This document shows, piece by piece, positions 37,084 through 44,755 of a DNA stretch of 64,000 nt. The notes beneath the pieces were generated by a model. It had not been told where the DNA came from, ran no database searches, and saw only the letters and a program-made list of their open reading frames with translations. This stretch comes from Paenibacillus sp. LHD-38 (GTDB lineage Bacteria; Bacillota; Bacilli; Paenibacillales; Paenibacillaceae). Made by a program: the position numbers and the translations under genes. The stretch spans positions 124,001 through 188,000 of the forward strand of contig NZ_JAVIFU010000008.1 of assembly GCF_031157315.1 (NCBI RefSeq), given 5' to 3'. Within the stretch, counting starts at the first letter, position 1. Each line of letters starts with the position of its first letter.

Positions 37084-38063
37084 TTACAGCGATGAAGTCT
37101 GAGATTGAGAAGGCGGGCCGCAGCGTCAGAAGCGTTCTTTGGGGCCGAAAAGCGCAAAAAACGAAGATGCTGGTGTTGGGACGAAGCGTATCCGACGGTT
37201 TGCTTGCTAAGCTTGTCATCTATCTTCTGCTCTCGATTGTCGCTTATCTCTATTTGCAGCCCATTCTTTATATGGTCAGCACGATGTTCAAGAACATGAG
37301 CGATCTGCTGGACCCGACCGTGAAGTGGATTCCTCGCGAGATAACTTGGGAAAATGTATCAAAGGCGCTGAAGGGCTTGCAATACCCGGAGGCGCTGAGG
37401 AACACTGCCCTTATATCCGTGAGCTGCTCGCTCGTACAGGTCATGATTTGCGCAATGACCGGCTACGCGCTGGCTCGTCTAGCATTGCCGTTCAAGGGAC
37501 TTTTCACGGCGCTTATCATTTTGACCTTTTTGATTCCGCCGCAGGTCATCATCATCCCGCTTTACGTTATTTTCAGCAAGCTGGGCTTGTTGAATTCAAT
37601 ATTCGTTTTTCTCATTCCCGCGATCTTCGGGCAGGGACTGAAGGGTGCTTTGTTTATTCTGATCTTCCGGCAGTTTTTCAAAGCGCAGCCTCCAAGCCTG
37701 GAAGAAGCAGCGAAGCTGGACGGCGCTTCAACGGCAAGGCTGTTTTTCGGGATAATGCTGCCGCTTGCCCGCTCCGCCTGCTTGGTCGTATTTCTTTTCT
37801 CGTTCATCTGGTACTGGAATATGTACTACGAGCCGTCGATGTTTTTGACCAAAGGCTTTACGCCGCTGTCGATTCGTCTGGATATGCTCGAAGAGGTGCT
37901 GAATCCATCCTTGCTTGGGAACACCCGCACCATTGTGAATCCGATCACGGAAAGCACCAAAATGGCCGCGGCTTTCTTGATCATTCTCCCGCCGATACTC
38001 GTGTTCATGTTTCTGCAGCGCTGGTTCGTAAGCGGAATCGAGAGAACGGGAATCGTCGAGTAG
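37080..38063 (+). CDS. Carbohydrate ABC transporter permease (second pair, MalG type)
   Basis: 327 residues from ATG 37080 (ATGA overlap with the upstream stop, GGAGGG 8 bases before). A 45-residue charged N-terminal extension precedes six membrane helices. EAA loop EEAAKLDGASTARLFFGIML and C-terminal MFLQRWFVSGIERTG are typical of the MalG side. Confidence 0.92.
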   Translation: MITAMKSEIEKAGRSVRSVLWGRKAQKTKMLVLGRSVSDGLLAKLVIYLLLSIVAYLYLQPILYMVSTMFKNMSDLLDPTVKWIPREITWENVSKALKGLQYPEALRNTALISVSCSLVQVMICAMTGYALARLALPFKGLFTALIILTFLIPPQVIIIPLYVIFSKLGLLNSIFVFLIPAIFGQGLKGALFILIFRQFFKAQPPSLEEAAKLDGASTARLFFGIMLPLARSACLVVFLFSFIWYWNMYYEPSMFLTKGFTPLSIRLDMLEEVLNPSLLGNTRTIVNPITESTKMAAAFLIILPPILVFMFLQRWFVSGIERTGIVE

Positions 38064-38178
38064 AGTTTGTACAGGACAGGAACTGTATGTTGACGTTTAT
38101 GAGGAGGTGATGATTCGGCAAGGGTTGCAGGCTCCGCGGCAGGATCGGAAGAACCGTTTTTATTGCGTACATTGAGGG

Positions 38179-38288
38179 GAAGGCCTACGAAGCGAGTTTG
38201 CTTCACAAAACAAAGCGAAGGCTTACGGAGCAAGTTTTGCTTCAAAAAACTAAGCGAAGGCTTACGGAGCAAGTTTTGCTCTACAAAC
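38179..38288 (+). repeat. Three tandem 38-39-bp repeats with mini-hairpins
   Basis: Units start at 38179, 38217 and 38256, each opening GAAGGC(C/T)TACG(A/G)AGC and continuing to AAAACAAAGC-like ends. Each unit folds into a small hairpin: GAAGC/GCTTC in unit 1, GAGCAA/TTGCTT in unit 2, GAGCAA/TTGCTC in unit 3, so the stem is kept while bases vary. It lies between the permease gene ending at 38063 and the binding-protein start at 38345; a 61-residue frame across it is repetitive and not credible. Confidence 0.75.
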
Positions 38289-38344
38289 ATGCTCATAAGT
38301 GATGAGCTTCTTGCGTATCACAAAACTTTTGGGAGGTTAATACA

Positions 38345-39709
38345 GTGAAAAACAAACGTGGTTTAACGTGGATGTTGTGTCTCGTATTGATGTTTTCGGT
38401 AATACTTTCTGCTTGCTCCAGCAATAACGGAGGCAGCAACGTCCCTAACAATACGGGTGAGGCAACCGAGCCGCCTGCTGCAGCGGATAACCAGCCCGCG
38501 CCAGATGTCAAAAAAGACCCAGTTACCTTGAAGCTGATCTCATGGTCGGATTCATACACGGAATTATACAAAAAATTCAACGAAAAATATCCATGGATCA
38601 CGATCGAGCAGGTGCCGGTCAACAGCCAGCCGATCATGGAAATTATCGCTTCCTTGGAAGCGGCAGGAACGCCTGCCGACTTGACATGGATCGATAGCGA
38701 CCTCATTACGTTTGATCAAGCCGGGCTTGTGGAGGATCTGTCTCCCTATATCGAGAAGGACCCGACCTTCCAGGATGTGCAGCTGCCCGAAGGCTTCTTC
38801 GATACGATGACGTATAAAGACAAAAAGCTTGCAGTCCCATTTGTAGACGTGCCAATGTGGATTTTGGTGAATAAGGATCTTCTTGCTAAGCATGGCGTGG
38901 AAATGCCGGCCAACGATTGGACCTATGATGATTTCCGCGACATTGCCAAGAAGCTTACGGATCCGGAGGCAGGTGAATACGGTTTGACGACGCAGCCGGA
39001 ATTTCAAATGCGCGTGCTGAGCACGAAGGCGATTGCTGACGGCCATGCGGACAACATTCACTACATGAATGAGGATTTGACGCAAAGCTTGCTGAACACG
39101 CCTGATGTCATGAATGACGTGAGATGGCTGTCGGATTTCGTCTGGAAGGACGGTTCGATGCAAAGCAATGCAAAGGCTGCCGAGTCGGGCGACGTAACGA
39201 GAGAATTCATAAACGGTAAAACAGGCTTCGCGATCGGCGGAGACTGGGTGCTGCCGGGTCTGAAGAAGGACGCTAAATTCGAATGGGACGTATTGCCTTT
39301 CCCTCGCGGAATAGTAAGCCAGCCTGGCTATAGCATTTACGGTCCGCTGTCGATGCTTAGCGGCTCGAAGCATAAGGAAGAAGCATTCCTGTGGATCAGC
39401 TTCCAATTCTCGAAAGAAGCGCAAAAGTGGAAAATCGACCAAGGAGCGAATGCTTCCGTTATCGATCCGGAATTGACGGCCTATTATGACGAGACGCCAA
39501 TGTGGGAAGGCAAAAACAAAGAAGCGGTCAAAATCGCGAAGGAAAATGCCAAAATCCAGCCAGGTGTTACGATTCCCGCATGGTCCGAATACAACTGGAA
39601 CAATATTTTGAATGAAATCATTTTCGACGGGGCCGATATTAATAAATTAATTCCCGAAACGGAAAAGTGGAATAAACGGACATTAGAGGTTCGTGAGTCA
39701 TTGAAATAA
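38345..39709 (+). CDS. Sugar ABC transporter substrate-binding lipoprotein
   Basis: 454 residues from GTG 38345, with GGGAGG 8 bases upstream. Type II signal peptide with lipobox LSAC (Cys24), an Asn/Pro-rich linker, and a family-1 binding domain (VTLKLISWSDSYTELYKKF; AVPFVDVPMWILVNKDLLAK; GSKHKEEAFLWISFQF). Close paralogue of the protein at 14617. It closes the operon and probably delivers substrate to the permeases at 36190 and 37080. The 281-nt leader with tandem repeats allows separate control. Terminator downstream. Confidence 0.92.
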   Translation: MKNKRGLTWMLCLVLMFSVILSACSSNNGGSNVPNNTGEATEPPAAADNQPAPDVKKDPVTLKLISWSDSYTELYKKFNEKYPWITIEQVPVNSQPIMEIIASLEAAGTPADLTWIDSDLITFDQAGLVEDLSPYIEKDPTFQDVQLPEGFFDTMTYKDKKLAVPFVDVPMWILVNKDLLAKHGVEMPANDWTYDDFRDIAKKLTDPEAGEYGLTTQPEFQMRVLSTKAIADGHADNIHYMNEDLTQSLLNTPDVMNDVRWLSDFVWKDGSMQSNAKAAESGDVTREFINGKTGFAIGGDWVLPGLKKDAKFEWDVLPFPRGIVSQPGYSIYGPLSMLSGSKHKEEAFLWISFQFSKEAQKWKIDQGANASVIDPELTAYYDETPMWEGKNKEAVKIAKENAKIQPGVTIPAWSEYNWNNILNEIIFDGADINKLIPETEKWNKRTLEVRESLK

Positions 39710-39740
39710 TTGAGTTGTAATCATAAGTAAGCTACTAATC

Positions 39741-39783
39741 AAACACCCTAAGCGGAATTATTGGCCGCATAGGGTGTTTTTTG
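39741..39783 (+). terminator. Terminator of the two-importer operon
   Basis: AACACCCTA pairs with TAGGGTGTT, with an inner GCGG/CCGC stem, followed by a run of T. Confidence 0.88.
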
Positions 39784-39837
39784 TACTGAGCATATGAATT
39801 AATATAACATTTCGTATTACTTTTGTTGATTACTGAC

Positions 39838-40736
39838 GGCATGTCGGACTAGACGCCGAAAGGAATTACGGCCACGGCCATCTTCTATTACGATTGCATC
39901 ATTCTCTCCAAATTCGCTCAATTGCTCGGAAAAGAGCAAGACGCGCACAAGTATTAGCAGCTGGCGCTAGACGTAAAGGGTGCTTTCGAGCGGGAGTGGT
40001 TCGATCCTGAGCAGAACCATTTAGCCACTGGAACGCAAACGTCCAATTCGGCTCCGCTGGCTGTGGGACTTACAACGCCTGAGACGGATGAGGCAGCGCT
40101 TGAGTCGCTCATCCGAAATCTTAAGCAAGGAGATTACGCGATTACGAGCGGTGAAATCGGATACAGATTTACGCTGTTGGCTTTAACACGCCTGGATCGA
40201 TCGGATGTCATTCAGAAGATGCTTTAACAAACAATGAAGCCATATTACGCCTATCAAGTGGCACATGGGGCTTCCAGCTTGACCGATTATTGGGACGGTC
40301 CGACAGACGGTCATTCGCAGAATCACTTTATGATGGGTCACATCGAAGAATGGTTTTACTCCGCTCTAGCCGGGATTGCAATCGACTATGACGGAACAAA
40401 AGAGCATGCGCTCATGATAAAGTCTTATCTGACGGAGGGGGGAGACTGGGTCAAAGCCTCCCATATGCTGACGCAAGGGAAGCAGGACGTTCTATGGTAA
40501 CGGGAGGCCACCGGAGCACCCGCATTGCATGTGACCGTTCCTGTTTCCGCATCCGTAGTTGTCGCGATACCTGCTGCAGATGCTCGCAGCATAAAGGAAA
40601 GCGGGAGATAATTGATTCCGTGCCGGATATCGCGTTTATTGAAGAGAAAAACGGATCTGTATTCGTTCGTATCGGTTCCGGTACGTACACGTTCCATTCT
40701 TCTTTTAATACCTCTGGATCTGGACAAATGCATTAA
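39838..40736 (+). pseudogene. Ruined GH78 alpha-L-rhamnosidase, C-terminal part
   Basis: One frame reads a GH78 barrel end: TPKGITATAIFYYDCIILSK, FDPEQNHLATGTQTSNSAPL, GYRFTLLALTRL, HGASSLTDYWDGPTDGHSQ, then HFMMGHIEEWFYSALAGI, followed by the C-terminal beta domain (ATGAPALHVTVPVSASVVVA). In-frame stops lie at 39850 (TAG, where a Trp is expected after SD), 39955 (TAG), 40225 (TAA), 40498 (TAA) and 40609 (TAA). The tail (IAFIEEKNGSVFVRIGSGTY) continues in another frame after a frameshift near 40600. The N-terminal domains and most of the barrel are missing. An isolated frame at 40234-40500 is a fragment of this gene. GH78 enzymes release L-rhamnose; this copy cannot. Confidence 0.85.
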
Positions 40737-40743
40737 CCAACAT

Positions 40744-40790
40744 CGACAAACGGGCAGGGGAGCGCATAGGGCTCTCCTGCCCGTTTGTCG
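40744..40790. other. Long perfect hairpin without T-tract
   Basis: CGACAAACGGGCAGG (40744-40758) pairs with CCTGCCCGTTTGTCG (40776-40790), with further pairing inside (GGAGC/GCTCT). Neither strand has a following T-run, so it is not a standard terminator. It sits just after the ruined GH78 gene and before the MgtC gene. Confidence 0.7.
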
Positions 40791-41023
40791 TTCCAAAAAA
40801 ACGTTTACAAACCAAATTAATGTGATTATAATTGGAAATAAGTTTAATAAAGGACTCATGACGTTTTTTATGGAATCGTTATCAGACTCCAAACTGTCAA
40901 TACGATAAAAACGTAATGTGAATTATGGAAAGGTTTCCAGAAATGTTGAACACAATGCTTATTACTTGAAATAACAGTTCGAAAGTCTATTTATGAAACC
41001 GCTACCATAGAAGGGGTGAGAGG

Positions 41024-41782
41024 ATTCTGCATTCTGTATGGGAAATTTCCCATTGGGAACTTATTTTCAGAATGATTGTTTCGGTTGTGCTCGGAGGTTT
41101 AGTAGGAATCGAACGAGAGTGGAGTAACCATGCCGCTGGGTTTCGCACCCATATCTTGGTGTGCCTGGGATCTGCGACGATTATGATGCTTTCCATGTAC
41201 GGATTCTCCCAGTTTGTGAATGAAACGAATGTACGCATGGATCCGGCTCGGTTGGCTGCCCAGGTCATCAGCGGAATCGGATTTCTTGGAGCAGGCGCGA
41301 TATTAAGGAACGGGAACATGATTAAAGGGTTGACGACGGCGGCTTCCGTATGGGTCGTAGCGGCCATCGGCCTTTGTACGGGAGCCGGGTTTATGTTGGG
41401 TGCTTCGGTATGTACACTGTTAGTTCTCATCAGCCTGTTTCTTCTGAACAAGTGGGAGAAACATTGGCTTAAGGACCGAAGGATTCATGATCTCGACATT
41501 CAAATTTATGATAAACCGGGCGTATTAGGCAAGATCGCTTCTAAATTCGGTGAATACGGCATTCAAATTACGAATTTGAAGATGATTCATCAAGAATCTC
41601 CTGTTACCGATTCTGATGAGTTGCAAACGATGCACCTTCATTTCAGTCTCAAAGGGAATACCTCGGATAAATTTCATGCGCTGATTGAAGAGATTGCCTG
41701 TATGGAAGTCGTAATCAGCATTGAATCGAATCAAATTGCAAGCGTTAATAGAGGCAGCAAAGAAAAATATTTAACGGCATAG
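41024..41782 (+). CDS. MgtC/SapB-family membrane protein with ACT-like C-terminal domain
   Basis: Family motifs: LGGLVGIEREWSNHAAGFRT, LVCLGSATIMMLSMYG, QVISGIGFLGAGAILRNG and IKGLTTAASVWVVAAIGL, with four to five membrane helices. The C-terminal ACT-like domain (about 165-250) reads DLDIQIYDKPGVLGKIASKF. The first ATG (41072) would cut into the first helix. Frame and homology (WEISHWELIFRMIVSVV) extend up to an ATT at 41024 placed behind AAGGGGTGAG, so an ATT, or the next CTG, is the likelier start, giving about 252 residues. MgtC-like proteins act in magnesium homeostasis or ATP-synthase control. No M-box riboswitch was found upstream. Confidence 0.85.
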   Translation: MLHSVWEISHWELIFRMIVSVVLGGLVGIEREWSNHAAGFRTHILVCLGSATIMMLSMYGFSQFVNETNVRMDPARLAAQVISGIGFLGAGAILRNGNMIKGLTTAASVWVVAAIGLCTGAGFMLGASVCTLLVLISLFLLNKWEKHWLKDRRIHDLDIQIYDKPGVLGKIASKFGEYGIQITNLKMIHQESPVTDSDELQTMHLHFSLKGNTSDKFHALIEEIACMEVVISIESNQIASVNRGSKEKYLTA

Positions 41783-41795
41783 CACGAAATAATGA

Positions 41796-41845
41796 TTGTG
41801 CTTACAGAAAGTTAAGACTATAATAACGTCAAGGAAAGCGCTTAC
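41796..41845 (+). promoter_or_regulatory. Sigma-A-type promoter with overlapping CcpA/LacI-like palindrome
   Basis: TTGTGC (41796-41801), 17-nt spacer, TATAAT (41819-41824). Ten bases on lies GAAAGCGCTTAC (41834-41845), a palindrome-centred sequence similar to catabolite-responsive sites but mismatched at the outer positions. It precedes the GDPD-like gene and may head the whole catabolic cluster. Confidence 0.65.
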
Positions 41846-41869
41846 TATTAAATATTTCGAGGAGTCGAG

Positions 41870-42586
41870 ATGATTAATCAAACAAGAGTCTTGGTTGCTG
41901 CACATACAGGTTGCGGAAATGCACCGGATAACACAACGGACTCATTTCTGGAAGGTGTGGACAGCGGAGCCGATATTGTGGAAGTGGACATTCGGGTGAC
42001 GAATGACGGCACGGCAATTCTGCTTCATGATGACACACCGCTTCTTCGGGCGTATACATACGAACAATTAAACCAACAAGAAATTCGCGTTCAATTGGAT
42101 CCCGTATACGAGAAGCATGAAATTCCAAGGTTGGATGATATTCTGCAGTTGGCGGCAATGCATAAGGTGAAACTCAATTTGGATATAAAGGACAAAGAGA
42201 GCATTGAACCTGCAATGGAGTCTATTAAGCGCTTTGAACATCCGGACAGACTGTTCATTACAGGTTGTTCTGACGGAATTACCCGGCATAACGGCGGAAT
42301 TCAAGTGTTAATGAACACCCCGGATGAACTTGCCGCGGATGAAGAACTTGATTACGAAGCATTTGCTCTAGCCATTTGCGAGCAAGCACAACATGAAGGT
42401 TATTATGGAATTAACATGAATTATCGCACGTGCCGCAAGGAAATCGTCGATATTGCGCATGCGAGGAATTTGGCGGTATGGGTATATACCGTGGATGATC
42501 CGATCGTTATGAAGATTTTTATTCAGATGAAGGTGGATGCCATAACAACACGGAAAGTTGAAGGAATGCTCGAGATTAGAAAGTAA
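41870..42586 (+). CDS. Glycerophosphodiester phosphodiesterase-like protein
   Basis: 238 residues with GGAGTCGAG before the ATG and no signal peptide, so cytosolic. A TIM-barrel GDPD pattern is clear: AAHTGCGNAPDNTTDSFLEG, GADIVEVDIRVTNDGTAILL, HDD (second catalytic His), LNLDIKD, and C-terminal LAVWVYTVDD. In true GDPDs the first motif is HRG, with Arg binding the phosphate; here it is HTG. Catalytic His and acidic metal ligands are kept, so it may hydrolyse a different phosphodiester or a cyclic or ring substrate (inference). First gene of the cluster, downstream of the promoter at 41796. Confidence 0.85.
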   Translation: MINQTRVLVAAHTGCGNAPDNTTDSFLEGVDSGADIVEVDIRVTNDGTAILLHDDTPLLRAYTYEQLNQQEIRVQLDPVYEKHEIPRLDDILQLAAMHKVKLNLDIKDKESIEPAMESIKRFEHPDRLFITGCSDGITRHNGGIQVLMNTPDELAADEELDYEAFALAICEQAQHEGYYGINMNYRTCRKEIVDIAHARNLAVWVYTVDDPIVMKIFIQMKVDAITTRKVEGMLEIRK

Positions 42587-42612
42587 TTTGCAAAGAAAAT
42601 GATTTTTTTATT

Positions 42613-42636
42613 GGATATGGTAACGATACCATATCC
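42613..42636. promoter_or_regulatory. LacI-type operator palindrome, site 1
   Basis: Arms GGATATGGTA and TACCATATCC are exact inverse complements around ACGA. Lies 120 nt upstream of the PHP gene at 42756. The core TGGTA-N4-TACCA recurs at four other places in this cluster. Confidence 0.75.
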
Positions 42637-42755
42637 GTCCGATGCATACGAATGCTCGATAATATCATACAAAGTTAATATTATGATGACATGGGCGTTA
42701 CACAAGAATATTACCATTCTATTAGCATGATTAATTGATGATAGGAGGTGAGTAT

Positions 42756-43586
42756 ATGCCACTCAAATGGGATGCCCATACTCATACAAATTTTTGCAAA
42801 CATGGCAGCGATTCAGGGATGCGTCTATATGTGGAAGAGGCGATAAAACAGGGATTTCAACGGTACTCCATTACGGAACATCCTCCGCTGCCTGAGGGTT
42901 GGATCTTCAATCGCCAATTGTTTAAAGAACTGGCGATGGAATCATTCGAGCTGCCTCATTACTTACGTCAAGCTTACGAAACGAAAGAGCGGTTTGAAGG
43001 CCGAATTGAAGTCGCAGTAGGTTTAGAACTGGATTATTTGGACGGAGCACCCGATTTTATGTTAGGAGTTATAGATTCTTGCGAGCGAACATTAGAAGAC
43101 GTTGTGGTGTCCGTGCATTTCTTGCCAGGCGTTGGAGGCATACGCTGCATTGACTATACGATCCAAGATTTCAGGGAAGGGCTGCTAGGACACTACGTCA
43201 CGTTGGCAGCAGTTGTTGATGAATACTACAATCATGTGGAAGCTGCCATTGAATTCGCGAAACAATTGCCGATGCGCAAGAGAATCGGCCATATTAACCT
43301 AATAGAAAAGTTCCGCCTGGAATTGCCCGAATTTGATGAAGATCAGATCAGGAAGAGGCTAAGCGCGATCCTGCCACAACTTGAGAAGGCCGGAGTTGGG
43401 ATTGACGTGAATACGGCCGGATTCCGGAAAGCTACATGCGGCAAGACTTATGTGCCGGAATGGTTCCTGCAGCAATGCGTAAGAAGAGGGATAGAAGTGG
43501 TTTACGGTTCCGATGCCCATTCGTCACGAGATGTCGGTGCGGGTTGGGACTGGTATGAGCAAGCCATGCTTCAAGCTGCAAAATAG
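42756..43586 (+). CDS. HisJ-like PHP-domain phosphohydrolase
   Basis: 276 residues from ATG 42756 behind AGGAGGTGA. PHP metal-binding motifs in order: WDAHTHTNFCKHG, YSITEHPPLP, VGLELDY, VVVSVHFLPG, RIGHINLI and VYGSDAHSSRDVG. The overall plan matches histidinol-phosphatase (HisJ)-type PHP proteins, but histidine genes are absent nearby. In this sugar cluster it more likely removes phosphate from a sugar or polyol phosphate (inference). Operator site 1 upstream and site 2 downstream mark it as part of the LacI regulon. Confidence 0.88.
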   Translation: MPLKWDAHTHTNFCKHGSDSGMRLYVEEAIKQGFQRYSITEHPPLPEGWIFNRQLFKELAMESFELPHYLRQAYETKERFEGRIEVAVGLELDYLDGAPDFMLGVIDSCERTLEDVVVSVHFLPGVGGIRCIDYTIQDFREGLLGHYVTLAAVVDEYYNHVEAAIEFAKQLPMRKRIGHINLIEKFRLELPEFDEDQIRKRLSAILPQLEKAGVGIDVNTAGFRKATCGKTYVPEWFLQQCVRRGIEVVYGSDAHSSRDVGAGWDWYEQAMLQAAK

Positions 43587-43612
43587 AAAGCCGTCCCATT
43601 CTATTTCAATTT

Positions 43613-43630
43613 TATGGTAGCGATACCATA
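43613..43630. promoter_or_regulatory. LacI-type operator palindrome, site 2
   Basis: TATGGTA-GCGA-TACCATA, a perfect 7+4+7 inverted repeat in the 148-nt gap before the permease gene at 43735. Confidence 0.78.
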
Positions 43631-43734
43631 GAAACTATGAAAGCGCCGCACTTTTTTATTTAGCGCCAATGTATAAAGCTGCTTCGCTCGTAACTTTGCA
43701 CCTTATTAACCCAGGAGAAGGTGATCTTTAATCC

Positions 43735-44685
43735 ATGCAAACACAAATGACCACAACGGGTAAAACAGCAAAGCCATCAAAGAAATTATGGAAAAATATT
43801 ATGCTGCACAAGTATTTGTACCTGATGCTGCTGCCCTGTCTCGTATTTTTCATCATTTTTGCCTATATTCCAATGAGCGGATTGATTCTGGCCTTTAAAG
43901 AATTCAAGTTCAATATGGGCATTCTGGGAAGCCCTTGGGTAGGGTTCGAGTATTTCGAGAGATTTTTCAATGACTATCAGAGCATGACTCTAATTAAGAA
44001 TACTCTAATTATCAGTTTCATGAAGCTGTTTATCGGTTTGCCATTTCCTATCATTCTCGCGCTTATGTTTAGTGAGGTGAAGAACCGCTATTTCAGGAAT
44101 ATATCGCAAAGCATATCCTACTTGCCTCACTTTTTGTCTTGGGTTGTCGTAGTCGGTTTGGTGCAAAGGCTTCTCGCGCCGAATAACGGCTTGCTGAACC
44201 AAATCATCGCGAAATTCGGCGGAGACGGCAGCGTTTTCTATATGATGGAGCCGAATTACTTCTATCAAATCATGTTCGGCAGTCATATCTGGAAAACCGT
44301 AGGTTGGGACTCCATTATATATCTTGCGGCGATTGCCGGCATCAATCCGGATATGTATGAAGCGGCCAAGATGGACGGGGCCAGCAAATGGAAAGAAATT
44401 TGGCATATCACATTACCTTCGATAAGACCGACAATCTTGATTTTGTTTATCTTATCATTAGGAAATATATTATCCGCCGGTTTCGATCAGCTGTATCTGC
44501 TTAGAACTCCAGGGAATATGCAACTTTCGGAAATTTTGGATACTTACGTCATTCGCGTGGGCCTTCAAGGCGGACAATATGGTTACGCGACAGCAGTAGG
44601 AATGATGCAGGGGGTAATCGGATTAATCTTAGTAATTTTGGCTAACCGGATTTCCAAGAAAGTTTCTGAAACTTCTTTATGGTAA
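43735..44685 (+). CDS. Carbohydrate ABC transporter permease (LplB type)
   Basis: 316 residues, six membrane helices, opening PMSGLILAFKEFKFNMGILG and EAA loop YEAAKMDGASKWKEIWHITL. GGAGAAGGTGATC lies upstream of the ATG. Followed by its binding protein and an LplC-type partner: order permease, binding protein, permease. Control by operator site 2 is likely. Confidence 0.92.
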   Translation: MQTQMTTTGKTAKPSKKLWKNIMLHKYLYLMLLPCLVFFIIFAYIPMSGLILAFKEFKFNMGILGSPWVGFEYFERFFNDYQSMTLIKNTLIISFMKLFIGLPFPIILALMFSEVKNRYFRNISQSISYLPHFLSWVVVVGLVQRLLAPNNGLLNQIIAKFGGDGSVFYMMEPNYFYQIMFGSHIWKTVGWDSIIYLAAIAGINPDMYEAAKMDGASKWKEIWHITLPSIRPTILILFILSLGNILSAGFDQLYLLRTPGNMQLSEILDTYVIRVGLQGGQYGYATAVGMMQGVIGLILVILANRISKKVSETSLW

Positions 44686-44755
44686 CAGTATTCCTTTTAG
44701 TTGAAAAACGTCTTTGACGATTTTCATAAAAAAATGATAAAAGAGGGATGATGAA

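Noticed and set aside
37325..38110. 261-codon + strand frame overlapping the permease gene
   Set aside because: The overlapped frame encodes a canonical permease with EAA loop; this alternative is hydrophilic and featureless.
38163..38348. 61-codon frame through the tandem repeats; also the idea of a CRISPR array
   Set aside because: The protein would be repetitive only because the DNA is; the repeats are contiguous with no unique spacers, so not CRISPR.
40800..41010. Magnesium riboswitch (M-box) upstream of the MgtC-family gene
   Set aside because: The conserved M-box core could not be found in either strand of the leader.
41834..41845. Calling the palindrome a definite CcpA cre site
   Set aside because: The outer consensus positions mismatch; kept only as a CcpA/LacI-like element.
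42756..43586. Naming the PHP gene hisJ/hisK
   Set aside because: The plan fits histidinol phosphatase, but there are no histidine genes nearby and the operators link it to a sugar regulon.
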